This document shows, piece after piece, positions 52,084 through 60,771 of a stretch of 64,000 bases of DNA. The position numbers and the translations under genes were made by a program. A model generated the notes under the pieces. It was not told the origin of the DNA. It saw only the letters and a program-made list of their open reading frames with translations, and ran no database searches. The DNA comes from Flavobacteriales bacterium UBA6057 (GTDB taxonomy: Bacteria > Bacteroidota > Bacteroidia > Flavobacteriales_G > Salibacteraceae): positions 197,247 through 261,246 of the forward strand of contig DIYJ01000014.1 of NCBI GenBank assembly GCA_002428995.1, written 5' to 3'. Each line of letters starts with the position of its first letter. Within the stretch, counting starts at the first letter, position 1.

Positions 52084-52692
52084 ATGAAAAAAGCACCCTT
52101 TATAGCTTTGATTGTGTTGATCATAGGTAGTGTTCCAGCGTTCTCGCAGACTTCCATGCTATTGCAGCACAGAAAGCACCCCAATCGAATCAAGAAAGTT
52201 CGGCCGTTTAAAGAATACGTATTGGTAACTGGAGACATGTCCTATGTAGGCAATGTCCTGAGCACCAACGATTCATCCATCCGATTTCGTCAAAGTGAGT
52301 TCTGCACTCACGCTTCTGTCTCCGGCTCAGGAAGTGAAGGCGATGAGTTTGTTTCCACGGAATTCGTCACAAGAATTCCGAATGATGAGGCCGTTAAGCT
52401 TCATCGCCCTGTCAACTTTCGCAGCAGTCTGTTCGAACCGCTTGGTTGGATTGGGTTTACGGCAGTAGCCGCAGTAGCTGCATATCCTTTTGCCCTCGCT
52501 TCCGGAGGTTGGGAGAGCATGCAGTCAGTCTTGCAGGCCCAAGTTACTTTACTCGGCATTGGGCTCGCCATCACAGGAATTGGTGCCGGAGTAAGAGGAT
52601 TGATTCTCCTCAGCCGAAGATCATTCGACCTACAAAACGACTGGAAAATTATGCCCTCGCCACAACCTCTAAACCCACCCACTGCCAGCTGA
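52084..52692 (+). CDS. Exported/membrane protein of unknown function
   Basis: The 202-residue product has a signal peptide (MKKAPFIALIVLIIGSVPAF), a ~90-residue soluble beta-rich part (VLVTGDMSYVGNVLSTNDSS), and two hydrophobic segments near residues 122-142 and 155-180. I recognise no family. It lies 57 bases after dut in the same direction. An upstream start would add 18 residues ahead of the signal peptide. Confidence 0.6.
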   Translation: MKKAPFIALIVLIIGSVPAFSQTSMLLQHRKHPNRIKKVRPFKEYVLVTGDMSYVGNVLSTNDSSIRFRQSEFCTHASVSGSGSEGDEFVSTEFVTRIPNDEAVKLHRPVNFRSSLFEPLGWIGFTAVAAVAAYPFALASGGWESMQSVLQAQVTLLGIGLAITGIGAGVRGLILLSRRSFDLQNDWKIMPSPQPLNPPTAS

Positions 52693-52808
52693 TTGCACAT
52701 AGCTGGCAGCCGTTTACAAGTCTCTTTTGGAATCATTCACAAACCTTTGGATCATATATTGGCCTGCCTGACGGGTATTTAGCATTTTTGCGGCCAAATC
52801 GAGCGCTG

Positions 52809-53810
52809 ATGAATCTGATCATACCCATGGCCGGAAAAGGAAAACGGCTGAGACCCCACACCCTTGTTACCCCCAAGCCATTGATCCCGGTGGGTGCAAA
52901 GCCCATTGTGCAGCGCTTGGTAGAAGACATTTCGAAGTTGGTGGACGAGCCGATTGAAGAAATCGGGTTTATCATCGGTGACTTTGGGCAGGCTGTTGAG
53001 CAGCAGTTGCTCGACATCGCTTCTTCGCTCGGTGCAACGGGTAAGATCTATCATCAAGATGAAGCACTCGGTACTGCTCATGCTGTCTATTGCGCTGAAC
53101 CTTCGTTGCGTGGACCGGTAATCGTGGCGTTCGCTGATACGCTCTTCCGTGCTGATTTCAAGATCAGCGCTGAAACAGAAGGTATGATATGGGTAAAGCA
53201 AATCGAAGATCCAAGCCAGTTTGGGGTCGTGAAGCTCAACGATGCTGGCCACATTACCGACTTCGTGGAAAAACCTAAAGACTTTGTTTCTGACCTTGCC
53301 ATCATCGGTATTTACTTTTTCAGAGATGGAGATCACCTCAGAAATGAGCTGAAATCACTCATCGATAACAAAGTGATGAAGGGTGGAGAGTATCAGCTCA
53401 CTGATGCACTGGAAAACATGAAAAACCAGGGTGTGAAATTCATTCCCGGAGAGGTGGATCACTGGATGGACTGTGGCAATAAAAACGCCACCGTAGATAC
53501 CAATTCCAGAATCCTCGGGTTTGAAAAGGACACCAAGCTGATTTCAGAGGATGCTAAAGTGGAAAACTGCACGATCATTCCTCCTGTTATGATCGCAGCC
53601 GGAGCAGAAGTGAAAGACTCCATCATTGGGCCTAACGTTTCTGTGGGCGAAGGAGCTACCATTTCGCGTTCTTCTGTTTCCAACAGCATTGTCAGGGAAC
53701 ACAGTTCGCTGGAGTTTGTTACGATCGATAATTCCATGATTGGAATGCATGCGTCTATGAAAGGCACGATAAGTGATGTTAGCCTGGGCGACTTCTCAAC
53801 CATTGAATGA
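52809..53810 (+). CDS. Sugar-1-phosphate nucleotidyltransferase
   Basis: The 333-residue product has the nucleotidyltransferase signature GKGKRLRPHTLVTPKPLIPV near its N-terminus, the Asp-containing strand VIVAFADTLF, and a C-terminal left-handed beta-helix (KVENCTIIPPVMIAAGAEVK, IIGPNVSVGEGATIS). It should couple NTP with a sugar 1-phosphate, most like glucose-1-phosphate thymidylyl- or uridylyltransferase relatives; the exact sugar is unknown. The ATG at 52809 starts exactly at the first strand. The product could supply donors for the glycan genes nearby. Confidence 0.88.
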   Translation: MNLIIPMAGKGKRLRPHTLVTPKPLIPVGAKPIVQRLVEDISKLVDEPIEEIGFIIGDFGQAVEQQLLDIASSLGATGKIYHQDEALGTAHAVYCAEPSLRGPVIVAFADTLFRADFKISAETEGMIWVKQIEDPSQFGVVKLNDAGHITDFVEKPKDFVSDLAIIGIYFFRDGDHLRNELKSLIDNKVMKGGEYQLTDALENMKNQGVKFIPGEVDHWMDCGNKNATVDTNSRILGFEKDTKLISEDAKVENCTIIPPVMIAAGAEVKDSIIGPNVSVGEGATISRSSVSNSIVREHSSLEFVTIDNSMIGMHASMKGTISDVSLGDFSTIE

Positions 53811-55519
53811 GGTTTATTCCTACCATAGTTGTTTTTATTGTGCTGCTTACGCTGCCTCAAGTCTTCGCTCAGAAGAAAGGAGAAGAGCTTTCCAGCAAGG
53901 CTGCCATGTCCTTCACCCGAGCCTTCATTGATGCAGGGAAGGAAAAGAATCTAGGAAATCCTCAGGCCGCCCTTGAGCTCTACCAACGATGCCTGGAAAT
54001 CGATCCCACCGCCAGCGCTGTTTATTACGAAATCGGTCAGATTTATCAATCGCAGCAACGCAACAGCGATGCGGAGCAGATGTATCGAAAAGCTACAGAG
54101 CTGGAAGAGGACAACGACTGGTACCAGCTTCGATTGGGCGACATGCTGGACGCCCAAGGCAAATTCAAGGAAAGCACGGAAGTTTGGGAAAAGCTCTACG
54201 AAGCTCACCCGAGAAACCTGCAGTACATCGATCGTTACGGAACGGCTCTGATCTACAGCGGCAAGAGCAAGCAAGCGATCAAGTTCTATGATAAGGTGGA
54301 GAGCGAGATGGGTGTTAACCAGTCGCTGAGCGTCACCAAACAGAAAATCTACCTCCGCGAAAACCAGCTGGACAAAGCTGCTGAGGAAATCCAGAAGCTG
54401 ATCAACGCCTATCCTAAAGAGACAGACTATTACGGCATGCTGGCAGACCTCTACAGCAAGTCTGGTAAGCCAGAGAAAGCCTTGGAAACCTATGAAAAGG
54501 CGATTGAGATTGATCCTTCCAACCCATTCATTCAACTTTCACTGGCTGAGTTCTATGACCGTCAGGAAGAATTTGAAAAGTCAGAAAAGTACCTCGACCT
54601 GGCCTTTGGCAACAAAGAGCTGGACATCGACACCAAGGTTACCATCTTATTGAGGCTCTATCGCTCGGCTGAGCAGGATCTGGAAATACGATCGCAAGCC
54701 TTAAAGCTGTGCGAAATTCTGGCCGAGACACATCCGCAGAATCCAAAGGCAGCAGCCGTTTATGGTGACTTCCTTTACCTGGATGAGAAATGGAGCGCAG
54801 CACGTGATCAGTATGTGATTGCGGTGGAAAAAGATCCTTCCAAGTTTGTGATCTGGTCGCAGTTGCTTTTCATCGATTCTGAACTTTCGGATGAAAAGAG
54901 CATGCTCAAGCACAGCACGCAGGCGATGGAATATTTCCCCTCTCAACCTGTGCCTTACCTGTTTAATGGCTTGGCCAACAATCAGTTGGAAGAGTATGCT
55001 GATGCGGCAAAAAGCCTGCGAATGGGCATCAGCCTGGTGGTTGGAAACCCTCCGCTTTCTGCCCAGATGCTCGCCAGTTTAGGAGATGCTTACCACGAGT
55101 TGGAACGACACATCAGCTCCGATTCCTGCTACGATCTGTCGCTCCGCTTTGACCCAGAGAACCCTTACGTACTGAACAATTATGCCTACTTCCTGGCACT
55201 TCGCGGAGAGCGCCTGGATGAAGCGTTGAAGATGTCAGCAAAAACACTGGAATTGGTTCCAAACAGTGCTTCTTACCTGGATACTTACGGCTGGGTTCTT
55301 TACAAGGCCGGTAACTACGAGGAAGCGAAGAAGTACCTGAAACAAGCCTTGGAAAACGGGGCAGCGAGTAGTGGAGAAGTGCTGGAGCACATGGGCGATA
55401 CGCTCTACAAACTAGGCAAAGTCAACGAAGCGGTTGACTATTGGACGAAGGCCCGCGCGGCCGGAGATGCAAGTGAAAACATTGACAAGAAAATCGATGC
55501 TCAAGAGCTTCTGGACTAA
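53807..55519 (+). CDS. Exported TPR protein
   Basis: The 570-residue product has a signal peptide (MRFIPTIVVFIVLLTLPQVFA) and about a dozen TPR repeats (for example AALELYQRCLEIDPTASAVY, AADLYSKSGKPEKALETYEK-like units and SASYLDTYGWVLYKAGNYEE). It probably serves as a periplasmic scaffold. It is coupled by an ATGA overlap to the nucleotidyltransferase, and its 3' end overlaps the DUF4292 gene. The same neighbours recur in many Bacteroidota, suggesting a common envelope role. Confidence 0.8.
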   Translation: MRFIPTIVVFIVLLTLPQVFAQKKGEELSSKAAMSFTRAFIDAGKEKNLGNPQAALELYQRCLEIDPTASAVYYEIGQIYQSQQRNSDAEQMYRKATELEEDNDWYQLRLGDMLDAQGKFKESTEVWEKLYEAHPRNLQYIDRYGTALIYSGKSKQAIKFYDKVESEMGVNQSLSVTKQKIYLRENQLDKAAEEIQKLINAYPKETDYYGMLADLYSKSGKPEKALETYEKAIEIDPSNPFIQLSLAEFYDRQEEFEKSEKYLDLAFGNKELDIDTKVTILLRLYRSAEQDLEIRSQALKLCEILAETHPQNPKAAAVYGDFLYLDEKWSAARDQYVIAVEKDPSKFVIWSQLLFIDSELSDEKSMLKHSTQAMEYFPSQPVPYLFNGLANNQLEEYADAAKSLRMGISLVVGNPPLSAQMLASLGDAYHELERHISSDSCYDLSLRFDPENPYVLNNYAYFLALRGERLDEALKMSAKTLELVPNSASYLDTYGWVLYKAGNYEEAKKYLKQALENGAASSGEVLEHMGDTLYKLGKVNEAVDYWTKARAAGDASENIDKKIDAQELLD

Positions 55520-56339
55520 AGGTATTCTAGGCAGCTTCATTGTACTGATCGCGATCACAACCTCTTCCTGCAAATCCAACCGAGCCGCAGTGGGAGAGCG
55601 CAACATTCCGAATCGCAAGACCAGTGATCTGTTGGACAGTATCGCTACACACGAGCTGAATTGCAGTTGGATGAGCATCAAGTATGATGTGGAATTCAAA
55701 GGCCCTAAAAACTCGGATAGCTTCAAGATGTACCTGCGCATGAGACGCGACAGCGCGATCTGGGTTTCTGCCACCTATTATGCCGTTGAGGTGGGCCGAT
55801 TCCTCTTCACGCCCGACAGTGTGAAGTACATCGATCGCAGGAACAACAAATACTACGTAGGCAATTACGATTACATCACTAATCAATTTCAGATCGATGC
55901 CAATTTCGATTTGTTGCAATCATTGGTAATGGCGAACAGCCTCGGATTGGACGGCAACACCCATGAACGCATCCGCTCTTCCAAAGATCAGGGGATGTAC
56001 TTCATGAGCTTTTTAGGCAAGGGTCAGTTCAAACGAGCATTGCGAAGAGACGAGCTTCGTAAACCCTTGGATTTGGTGGTAAGTCTCTGGATCGAACCCG
56101 ACCATTTCAGAGTTGGTAAGCTGAGCGTAACGGATTTCGAAGCAGATCGAACACTCACCGCTTCCTATGATGATTTTGAAACCACTTGCAACTCAGAATT
56201 TCCAAAGCATGTCACCTACCTCATTGACAATGCTAATGAACAATTGGAGGTGAAAACATCGGTACTAAAGCTCACAGCGGACAAGAAGGTAAGCCTTTCC
56301 TTTACGATCCCTGAAAAGTATGAGCCGCTGGTACCTTAA
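55497..56339 (+). CDS. DUF4292 lipoprotein
   Basis: The 280-residue product has a lipoprotein signal (FIVLIAITTSSC, Cys at residue 25) and a beta-rich DUF4292-like body (LNCSWMSIKYDVEFKG, MYLRMRRDSAIWVSATYYAV, SVKYIDRRNNKYYVGNYDYI). The fold looks related to LolA/LolB-type half-barrels that bind lipid; that likeness is inferred from strand pattern. The ATG at 55497 is inside the end of the TPR gene (23-base overlap) and gives a proper lipoprotein start. Confidence 0.78.
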   Translation: MLKSFWTKGILGSFIVLIAITTSSCKSNRAAVGERNIPNRKTSDLLDSIATHELNCSWMSIKYDVEFKGPKNSDSFKMYLRMRRDSAIWVSATYYAVEVGRFLFTPDSVKYIDRRNNKYYVGNYDYITNQFQIDANFDLLQSLVMANSLGLDGNTHERIRSSKDQGMYFMSFLGKGQFKRALRRDELRKPLDLVVSLWIEPDHFRVGKLSVTDFEADRTLTASYDDFETTCNSEFPKHVTYLIDNANEQLEVKTSVLKLTADKKVSLSFTIPEKYEPLVP

Positions 56340-57519
56340 TCTTCTTGTTCTTCTCCTCTGTGCATGCGCTGCAACGGCCCAAACCAGCGATGAGCTAAAG
56401 CGAAAGCAACAAAAGCTCAAGGAAGACATCCGCTACAAGGAAAAGCTTCTTCAGCAGATCAAGGAAGACAGTAAGTCCTCAAGCACCAAGATTGTCCTGC
56501 TCAACAAAAAGCTTACGCAGCGAGAAGAGCTGATCCTCACGATTCGCGATGAAATTGACTACATCGAAGCGCGAATTGATGCCAACGAAGACCTTATCGA
56601 TGCACTGGAAACCGACATTGAGCGCCTGAAGGAAGAGTATGCCAAGATGGTGGTGCAAGCCTACAAAACGCGGAATGTGAGTGATAAAATCATGTTCCTC
56701 TTTGCGAGTGAGGATTTTGGACAAGCCTACCGAAGGCTGAAATACATCCAGCAGCTGTCTGAATACCGCAAGCAACAGGCCGAAGCCATTCGTCTGACGC
56801 AAAGCAGTCTGGAGAAAAAACGCGCTTCTCTGGAACGCCAGCGTGAGGAAAAGAATGCTGTGCTAAACGAGCAGAACAAAGAAAAACTGACCTTAAGCCG
56901 CGAGCGGCAGGAACGGGAGAAAAAGCTCGATCGATTGCTGCAAGACGAAGCGAAGTACAAGCAAGCATTATCTCAGGCACAGAAGCAGGCAGAAAGCCTG
57001 AAGCAAGCCATCAAAAAGGCCATTGAGCGAGAGATTGCTGCGCGCAATGCTGCCACCGGTTCCTCGGGTAGCACCTACAAAATGACTCCCGAGGCGAGGG
57101 AGCTGTCCAACAACTTTGTGAACAACAAAGGCAAGCTTCCATGGCCGGTGGATAAGGGTGAAATAACCAGCTACTTCGGAACGCAACCACATCCCTTCCT
57201 CAAGGGAATTCAGGTGAAGAACAACGGAATCACCATTTCCACCACCGAAAACATGCGGGCACGTTCTGTATTTGATGGTGAAGTTTCCAAGATCATGATC
57301 CTGGCAGGAGCAGGAAAAGTGGTCATGATCCGGCATGGTGAATACATCTCCATCTATACCAACCTGAAGGAAACCTTTGTAAGCACAGGCGACAAGGTGA
57401 AAACCAAAGAAGAGATCGGCATTCTACTCACCGACAAAGGCAAAACCGAGATGGAATTCCAAATCTGGAAGGGCACTGAATTGCTCGATCCAAGCTACTG
57501 GATTTACAAGGCCCGGTAA
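56320..57519 (+). CDS. EnvC-like murein hydrolase activator with degenerate LytM domain
   Basis: The 399-residue product has a signal peptide (MSRWYLNLLVLLLCACAATAQ), a long coiled coil (residues ~23-245) and a C-terminal LytM/M23-like domain (about 270-399). Zinc ligands are missing: the expected HxxxD position reads KNNGITIST and the expected HxHFE position reads EMEFQIW. It is therefore probably not a peptidase but an activator of amidases, like EnvC. It overlaps the DUF4292 gene by 20 bases. Confidence 0.82.
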   Translation: MSRWYLNLLVLLLCACAATAQTSDELKRKQQKLKEDIRYKEKLLQQIKEDSKSSSTKIVLLNKKLTQREELILTIRDEIDYIEARIDANEDLIDALETDIERLKEEYAKMVVQAYKTRNVSDKIMFLFASEDFGQAYRRLKYIQQLSEYRKQQAEAIRLTQSSLEKKRASLERQREEKNAVLNEQNKEKLTLSRERQEREKKLDRLLQDEAKYKQALSQAQKQAESLKQAIKKAIEREIAARNAATGSSGSTYKMTPEARELSNNFVNNKGKLPWPVDKGEITSYFGTQPHPFLKGIQVKNNGITISTTENMRARSVFDGEVSKIMILAGAGKVVMIRHGEYISIYTNLKETFVSTGDKVKTKEEIGILLTDKGKTEMEFQIWKGTELLDPSYWIYKAR

Positions 57520-57540
57520 GGTCTCCTGCAATTACTACGC

Positions 57541-57590
57541 TTAGCTGCTGATAGCTTGCTACTGAAAGCTGACAGCTGATAGCTATCGGC
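57541..57590. repeat. Short REP-like repeat
   Basis: The sequence contains AGCTGCTGATAGCT and, 12 bases later, AGCTGACAGCTGATAGCT, so the unit AGCTG..GATAGCT is repeated and partly self-complementary. It lies between the EnvC-like gene and tatA. Similar GCTATCAGCTGTCAGC texts are known as intergenic repeats in many Bacteroidota. Confidence 0.5.
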
Positions 57591-57628
57591 CGCACCTCTT
57601 TCGTACCTTCGCATTCTAATTTGAGATC

Positions 57629-57793
57629 ATGGGAGGAATTGGACCCTGGCAAATCGTACTCGTCATCGCTGTTTTGCTTCTGCTCTTCGGAGGGAAGAAG
57701 ATTCCAGAGTTGATGAAAGGCCTCGGAAAAGGAATGAAAGAATTCAAGGATGCTACCAAGGAGGAAACGGATGGTAGCCAGCAGAAAGACTAA
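57629..57793 (+). CDS. tatA: Twin-arginine translocase subunit TatA/E
   Basis: This 54-residue protein reads MGGIGPWQIVLVIAVLLLLF, then GGKKIPELMKGLGKGMKEFK and a short acidic tail. It has one membrane helix, the conserved hinge (FGGKKIPEL) and an amphipathic helix, the standard TatA/E layout. It forms the pore for folded, twin-arginine-signal proteins together with TatC, which is not in this window. It sits between the EnvC-like gene and gatA (15-base gap). Confidence 0.93.
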   Translation: MGGIGPWQIVLVIAVLLLLFGGKKIPELMKGLGKGMKEFKDATKEETDGSQQKD

Positions 57794-57808
57794 TCAGCTT
57801 CCTTGAAA

Positions 57809-59212
57809 ATGGATTTCTCAAGCATTTCTGCGGCTCATGAAGCCCTGCTAAACGGGGATGTAACAGCCGTTGAACTCACAGAATATTACCTGCAGAAAGC
57901 AGAAAAGGAGGATCGCTACAACGCCTTTCTCGAAGTGTTCCGTGAGAGCGCATTGGCCACAGCGGCCGGTGTTGATGAAAAGGTGAAAAACGGTTCTGCC
58001 GGCAAACTGGCCGGAGCCATCATTGCCATCAAAGACAACATCTGCTACGCTGGCCACAAAGTGAGCGCAGCATCACAGATCCTGGATAATTTCGAATCGC
58101 TATTCACCGCCACGTCTGTTCAGCGCCTGCTAGACGAAGATGCCATCATCATCGGCCGTTTGAACTGTGATGAATTTGCGATGGGCAGCTCTGGCGAGAA
58201 TTCTTCTTTGGGAGTCACCAAAAATCCCATCAACGAAGCTTTAGTTCCAGGTGGTTCAAGCAGTGGTTCTGCTGCTGCTGTTGCAGCTGGATTTTGCATG
58301 GCTACCCTCGGTTCCGATACCGGAGGATCCATTCGTCAGCCGGCATCTTTTTGTGGCATCGTTGGAATGAAACCTACCTACGGCAGAATAAGCCGTTATG
58401 GACTCATTGCCTTTGCTTCCAGTTTTGATCAGATTGGTCCTTTGGCCCGAAACGTTGAAGACGCTGAATTGCTCTTCAACACCATGGCTGGCAAGGATGT
58501 GATGGATTCGACATCCTCTTCCAAACCTTTGAATACCCAAACCTCCATCAGTGGCAAAAAGCTGCGTTTTGCCTACATGAAAGAGGTGATGGAAAGCCCG
58601 GGTTTAAAGCCTGAAGTAAAGGCTGCTTTTGAAAGCAAGCTCGAAAAGCTTCGCAGTGAAGGTCACGAAGTGAACGCCTTTTCTTTTCCTTACCTCGATC
58701 ACATGGTGCCCTGCTACTATGTGTTGACCACGGCTGAGGCCTCTTCAAACCTCGGTCGCTATGACGGTGTACACTACGGAAAACGCAGCGAGCGCTCGGA
58801 AGATATTCCATCCACCTACATCAATTCCAGAACAGATGGATTTGGCCCTGAAGTCAAGCGCAGAATCATGCTCGGAACCTTTGTTCTGAGCACGGGCTAT
58901 TACGATGCTTATTATGCCAAAGGTCAGAAGGTTCGCCAGCTGATCAAGAAGGCCACAGATGAAGTGCTAACAGAGAATGACTTCATCATTTCGCCTACCA
59001 CTCCACACCCTGCTTTTGAGATTGGAGAAAAGGCAAACGATCCCATCGCACTCTACCTGGAAGACATTTTCACGGCACAAGCCAATCTGAGTGGTAATCC
59101 TGCGATTTCCGTTCCCCTGGCTGAAACCTCTGAAGGTTTGCCTTTTGGAATCCAGCTTACAGGTCGTTCGTTTGAGGAAGCCGATTTGTTTGAGGCTTCC
59201 CGCATGCTCTGA
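57809..59212 (+). CDS. gatA: Aspartyl/glutamyl-tRNA amidotransferase subunit A
   Basis: The 467-residue product is a full-length amidase-signature enzyme. The catalytic triad is Lys75 (AIIAIKDNICYAG), Ser150 (PGGSSSGSAAAVAAG) and Ser174 (SDTGGSIRQPASFCG), with the same spacing as in Staphylococcus GatA (79/154/178). It releases ammonia from glutamine for GatB to amidate Glu-tRNA(Gln) and/or Asp-tRNA(Asn). GatB and GatC are not nearby. The ATG at 57809 is chosen; a TTG two codons earlier is possible. Confidence 0.95.
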   Translation: MDFSSISAAHEALLNGDVTAVELTEYYLQKAEKEDRYNAFLEVFRESALATAAGVDEKVKNGSAGKLAGAIIAIKDNICYAGHKVSAASQILDNFESLFTATSVQRLLDEDAIIIGRLNCDEFAMGSSGENSSLGVTKNPINEALVPGGSSSGSAAAVAAGFCMATLGSDTGGSIRQPASFCGIVGMKPTYGRISRYGLIAFASSFDQIGPLARNVEDAELLFNTMAGKDVMDSTSSSKPLNTQTSISGKKLRFAYMKEVMESPGLKPEVKAAFESKLEKLRSEGHEVNAFSFPYLDHMVPCYYVLTTAEASSNLGRYDGVHYGKRSERSEDIPSTYINSRTDGFGPEVKRRIMLGTFVLSTGYYDAYYAKGQKVRQLIKKATDEVLTENDFIISPTTPHPAFEIGEKANDPIALYLEDIFTAQANLSGNPAISVPLAETSEGLPFGIQLTGRSFEEADLFEASRML

Positions 59213-59307
59213 ACAGCCATTCGTTGATAAGGGGGCGCTACTGGTCTAAAGAATAAGGCGCTTACACAGGATATTTGAATCTTACGCGTTCATTCGTGTG
59301 TATCTCT

Positions 59308-60771
59308 ATGTCTATGCGTCACATTCTTCCACTCTTTTCCCTTTTCATTGGCTCTCAATTGCTGGCCATCACTCCCGATAGTCTTCAAATCACAAGCGAA
59401 GATTCTGTTGTCCGATTGAATGACATTCCTCTGGCGGCTGAGTTGGATAGTAATATCACTTGCTACTACGAAGATTTACTTCCAATCCTGAGCGATTTGA
59501 AAAGCCGGGACGAGTTGGTAGTGACTGATTCCATGCCGGTTTTCACCAGCGAAGTTTACCAGCAACGCCTGGAGAAAATGGATCAGAACACACCGTTTGA
59601 TCTGACTTACAATCAGCGTGTGGAAGCGTTCATTCACCTCTACGTTTCGAAGCGGAGGGAGCTTAGCCAGCGCTGCCTCGGTCGTTCCGAGCAGTTTTTC
59701 CCCATGTTTGAAGAAACACTGGACAAGTACGAGCTTCCTTACGAACTCAAGTATCTGGCCGTAGTAGAATCTGCGCTTGATCCTAAAGCAAGAAGCCGTG
59801 CCGGAGCTTCCGGACTGTGGCAGTTTATGTACAGTACGGGTAAAATCTTCGGATTGAAGATCAACTCATACGTGGACCAAAGGCTCGACCCACAGGAATC
59901 AACGGAAGCCGCTTGCCGCTACCTGACTCACCTGCATGACATGTTTGGCAATTGGGATTTGGCGCTTGCTGCTTACAACTGTGGTGAAGGTCGTGTTACC
60001 AGAGCCATCAGACGAAGTGGTGGAAAGTCTAATTACTGGGACATCTATCCTTACCTGCCGCGCGAAACCCGCGGATATGTTCCTGCTTTCATTGCAGTGA
60101 ACTATCTGTTTGAGCATTACGAAGATCATGCTCTGACGCCTGAAAATGTGACTTACACACATTTCGAAACAGATACCGTTCACCTCAAAAAGCCAATGAA
60201 TTTCAAAGCCATCAGCGAGATCATTGAGTTGGATGAAGAGAGCATTGCCAGCTTGAATCCTGTGTACCGAACCAGCTACATTCCCGCTACAGATTATGGT
60301 TCTGTGTTGACTTTGCCAAAGGAGAAGATCGCAGTGTGGGTGTCCAACGAAGACACGATCTACAAGGCAATTGCCAAGCAGGAAAAGCAAATAGAGAAGG
60401 CGAAGCTAGCACAAGATCAGATCTACTATACCGTAAGATCAGGCGATTACCTGGGAAAGATCGCCAGCCGTCACGGATGCTCCGTTCGACAGATTCAGCA
60501 GTGGAATAATCTTCGGGGAACCTACCTTAAGCCTGGTCAGAAGTTGGTGCTATATGCATCCCACACGACACGAAAGCCTGCTCCGAAACGCACGTACGAA
60601 GTGATCGAAGAATCTGACGCGATCTATTACAAGATCAAATCAGGCGATACACTGTGGGACATTGCCAAGGCACGCGGGGTTTCTGTAGATGCTCTGAAGC
60701 AATGGAATTCACAACTGCGCGATCGCAGGCTCAAGCCTGGTGACAAGATCATAGTTGGTAAATCATCGTGA
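59308..60771 (+). CDS. mltD: MltD-like lytic transglycosylase with two LysM repeats
   Basis: From the ATG at 59308 the 487-residue product has a signal peptide (MSMRHILPLFSLFIGSQLLA), an SLT domain with catalytic Glu154 (YLAVVESALDPKARSRAGAS, GLWQFM, AAYNCGEGRV) and two C-terminal LysM modules (YYTVRSGDYLGKIASRHGCS; YYKIKSGDTLWDIAKARGVS). It should cleave the glycan strands of peptidoglycan to 1,6-anhydro products while bound through LysM. A TTG 11 codons upstream and an ATG two codons downstream are other possible starts. Its end overlaps the next gene by 4 bases. Confidence 0.9.
   Translation: MSMRHILPLFSLFIGSQLLAITPDSLQITSEDSVVRLNDIPLAAELDSNITCYYEDLLPILSDLKSRDELVVTDSMPVFTSEVYQQRLEKMDQNTPFDLTYNQRVEAFIHLYVSKRRELSQRCLGRSEQFFPMFEETLDKYELPYELKYLAVVESALDPKARSRAGASGLWQFMYSTGKIFGLKINSYVDQRLDPQESTEAACRYLTHLHDMFGNWDLALAAYNCGEGRVTRAIRRSGGKSNYWDIYPYLPRETRGYVPAFIAVNYLFEHYEDHALTPENVTYTHFETDTVHLKKPMNFKAISEIIELDEESIASLNPVYRTSYIPATDYGSVLTLPKEKIAVWVSNEDTIYKAIAKQEKQIEKAKLAQDQIYYTVRSGDYLGKIASRHGCSVRQIQQWNNLRGTYLKPGQKLVLYASHTTRKPAPKRTYEVIEESDAIYYKIKSGDTLWDIAKARGVSVDALKQWNSQLRDRRLKPGDKIIVGKSS

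Noticed and set aside
52446..52808. Upstream extension of the nucleotidyltransferase frame
   Set aside because: It overlaps the preceding gene in another frame, and the nucleotidyltransferase fold starts exactly at the ATG at 52809.
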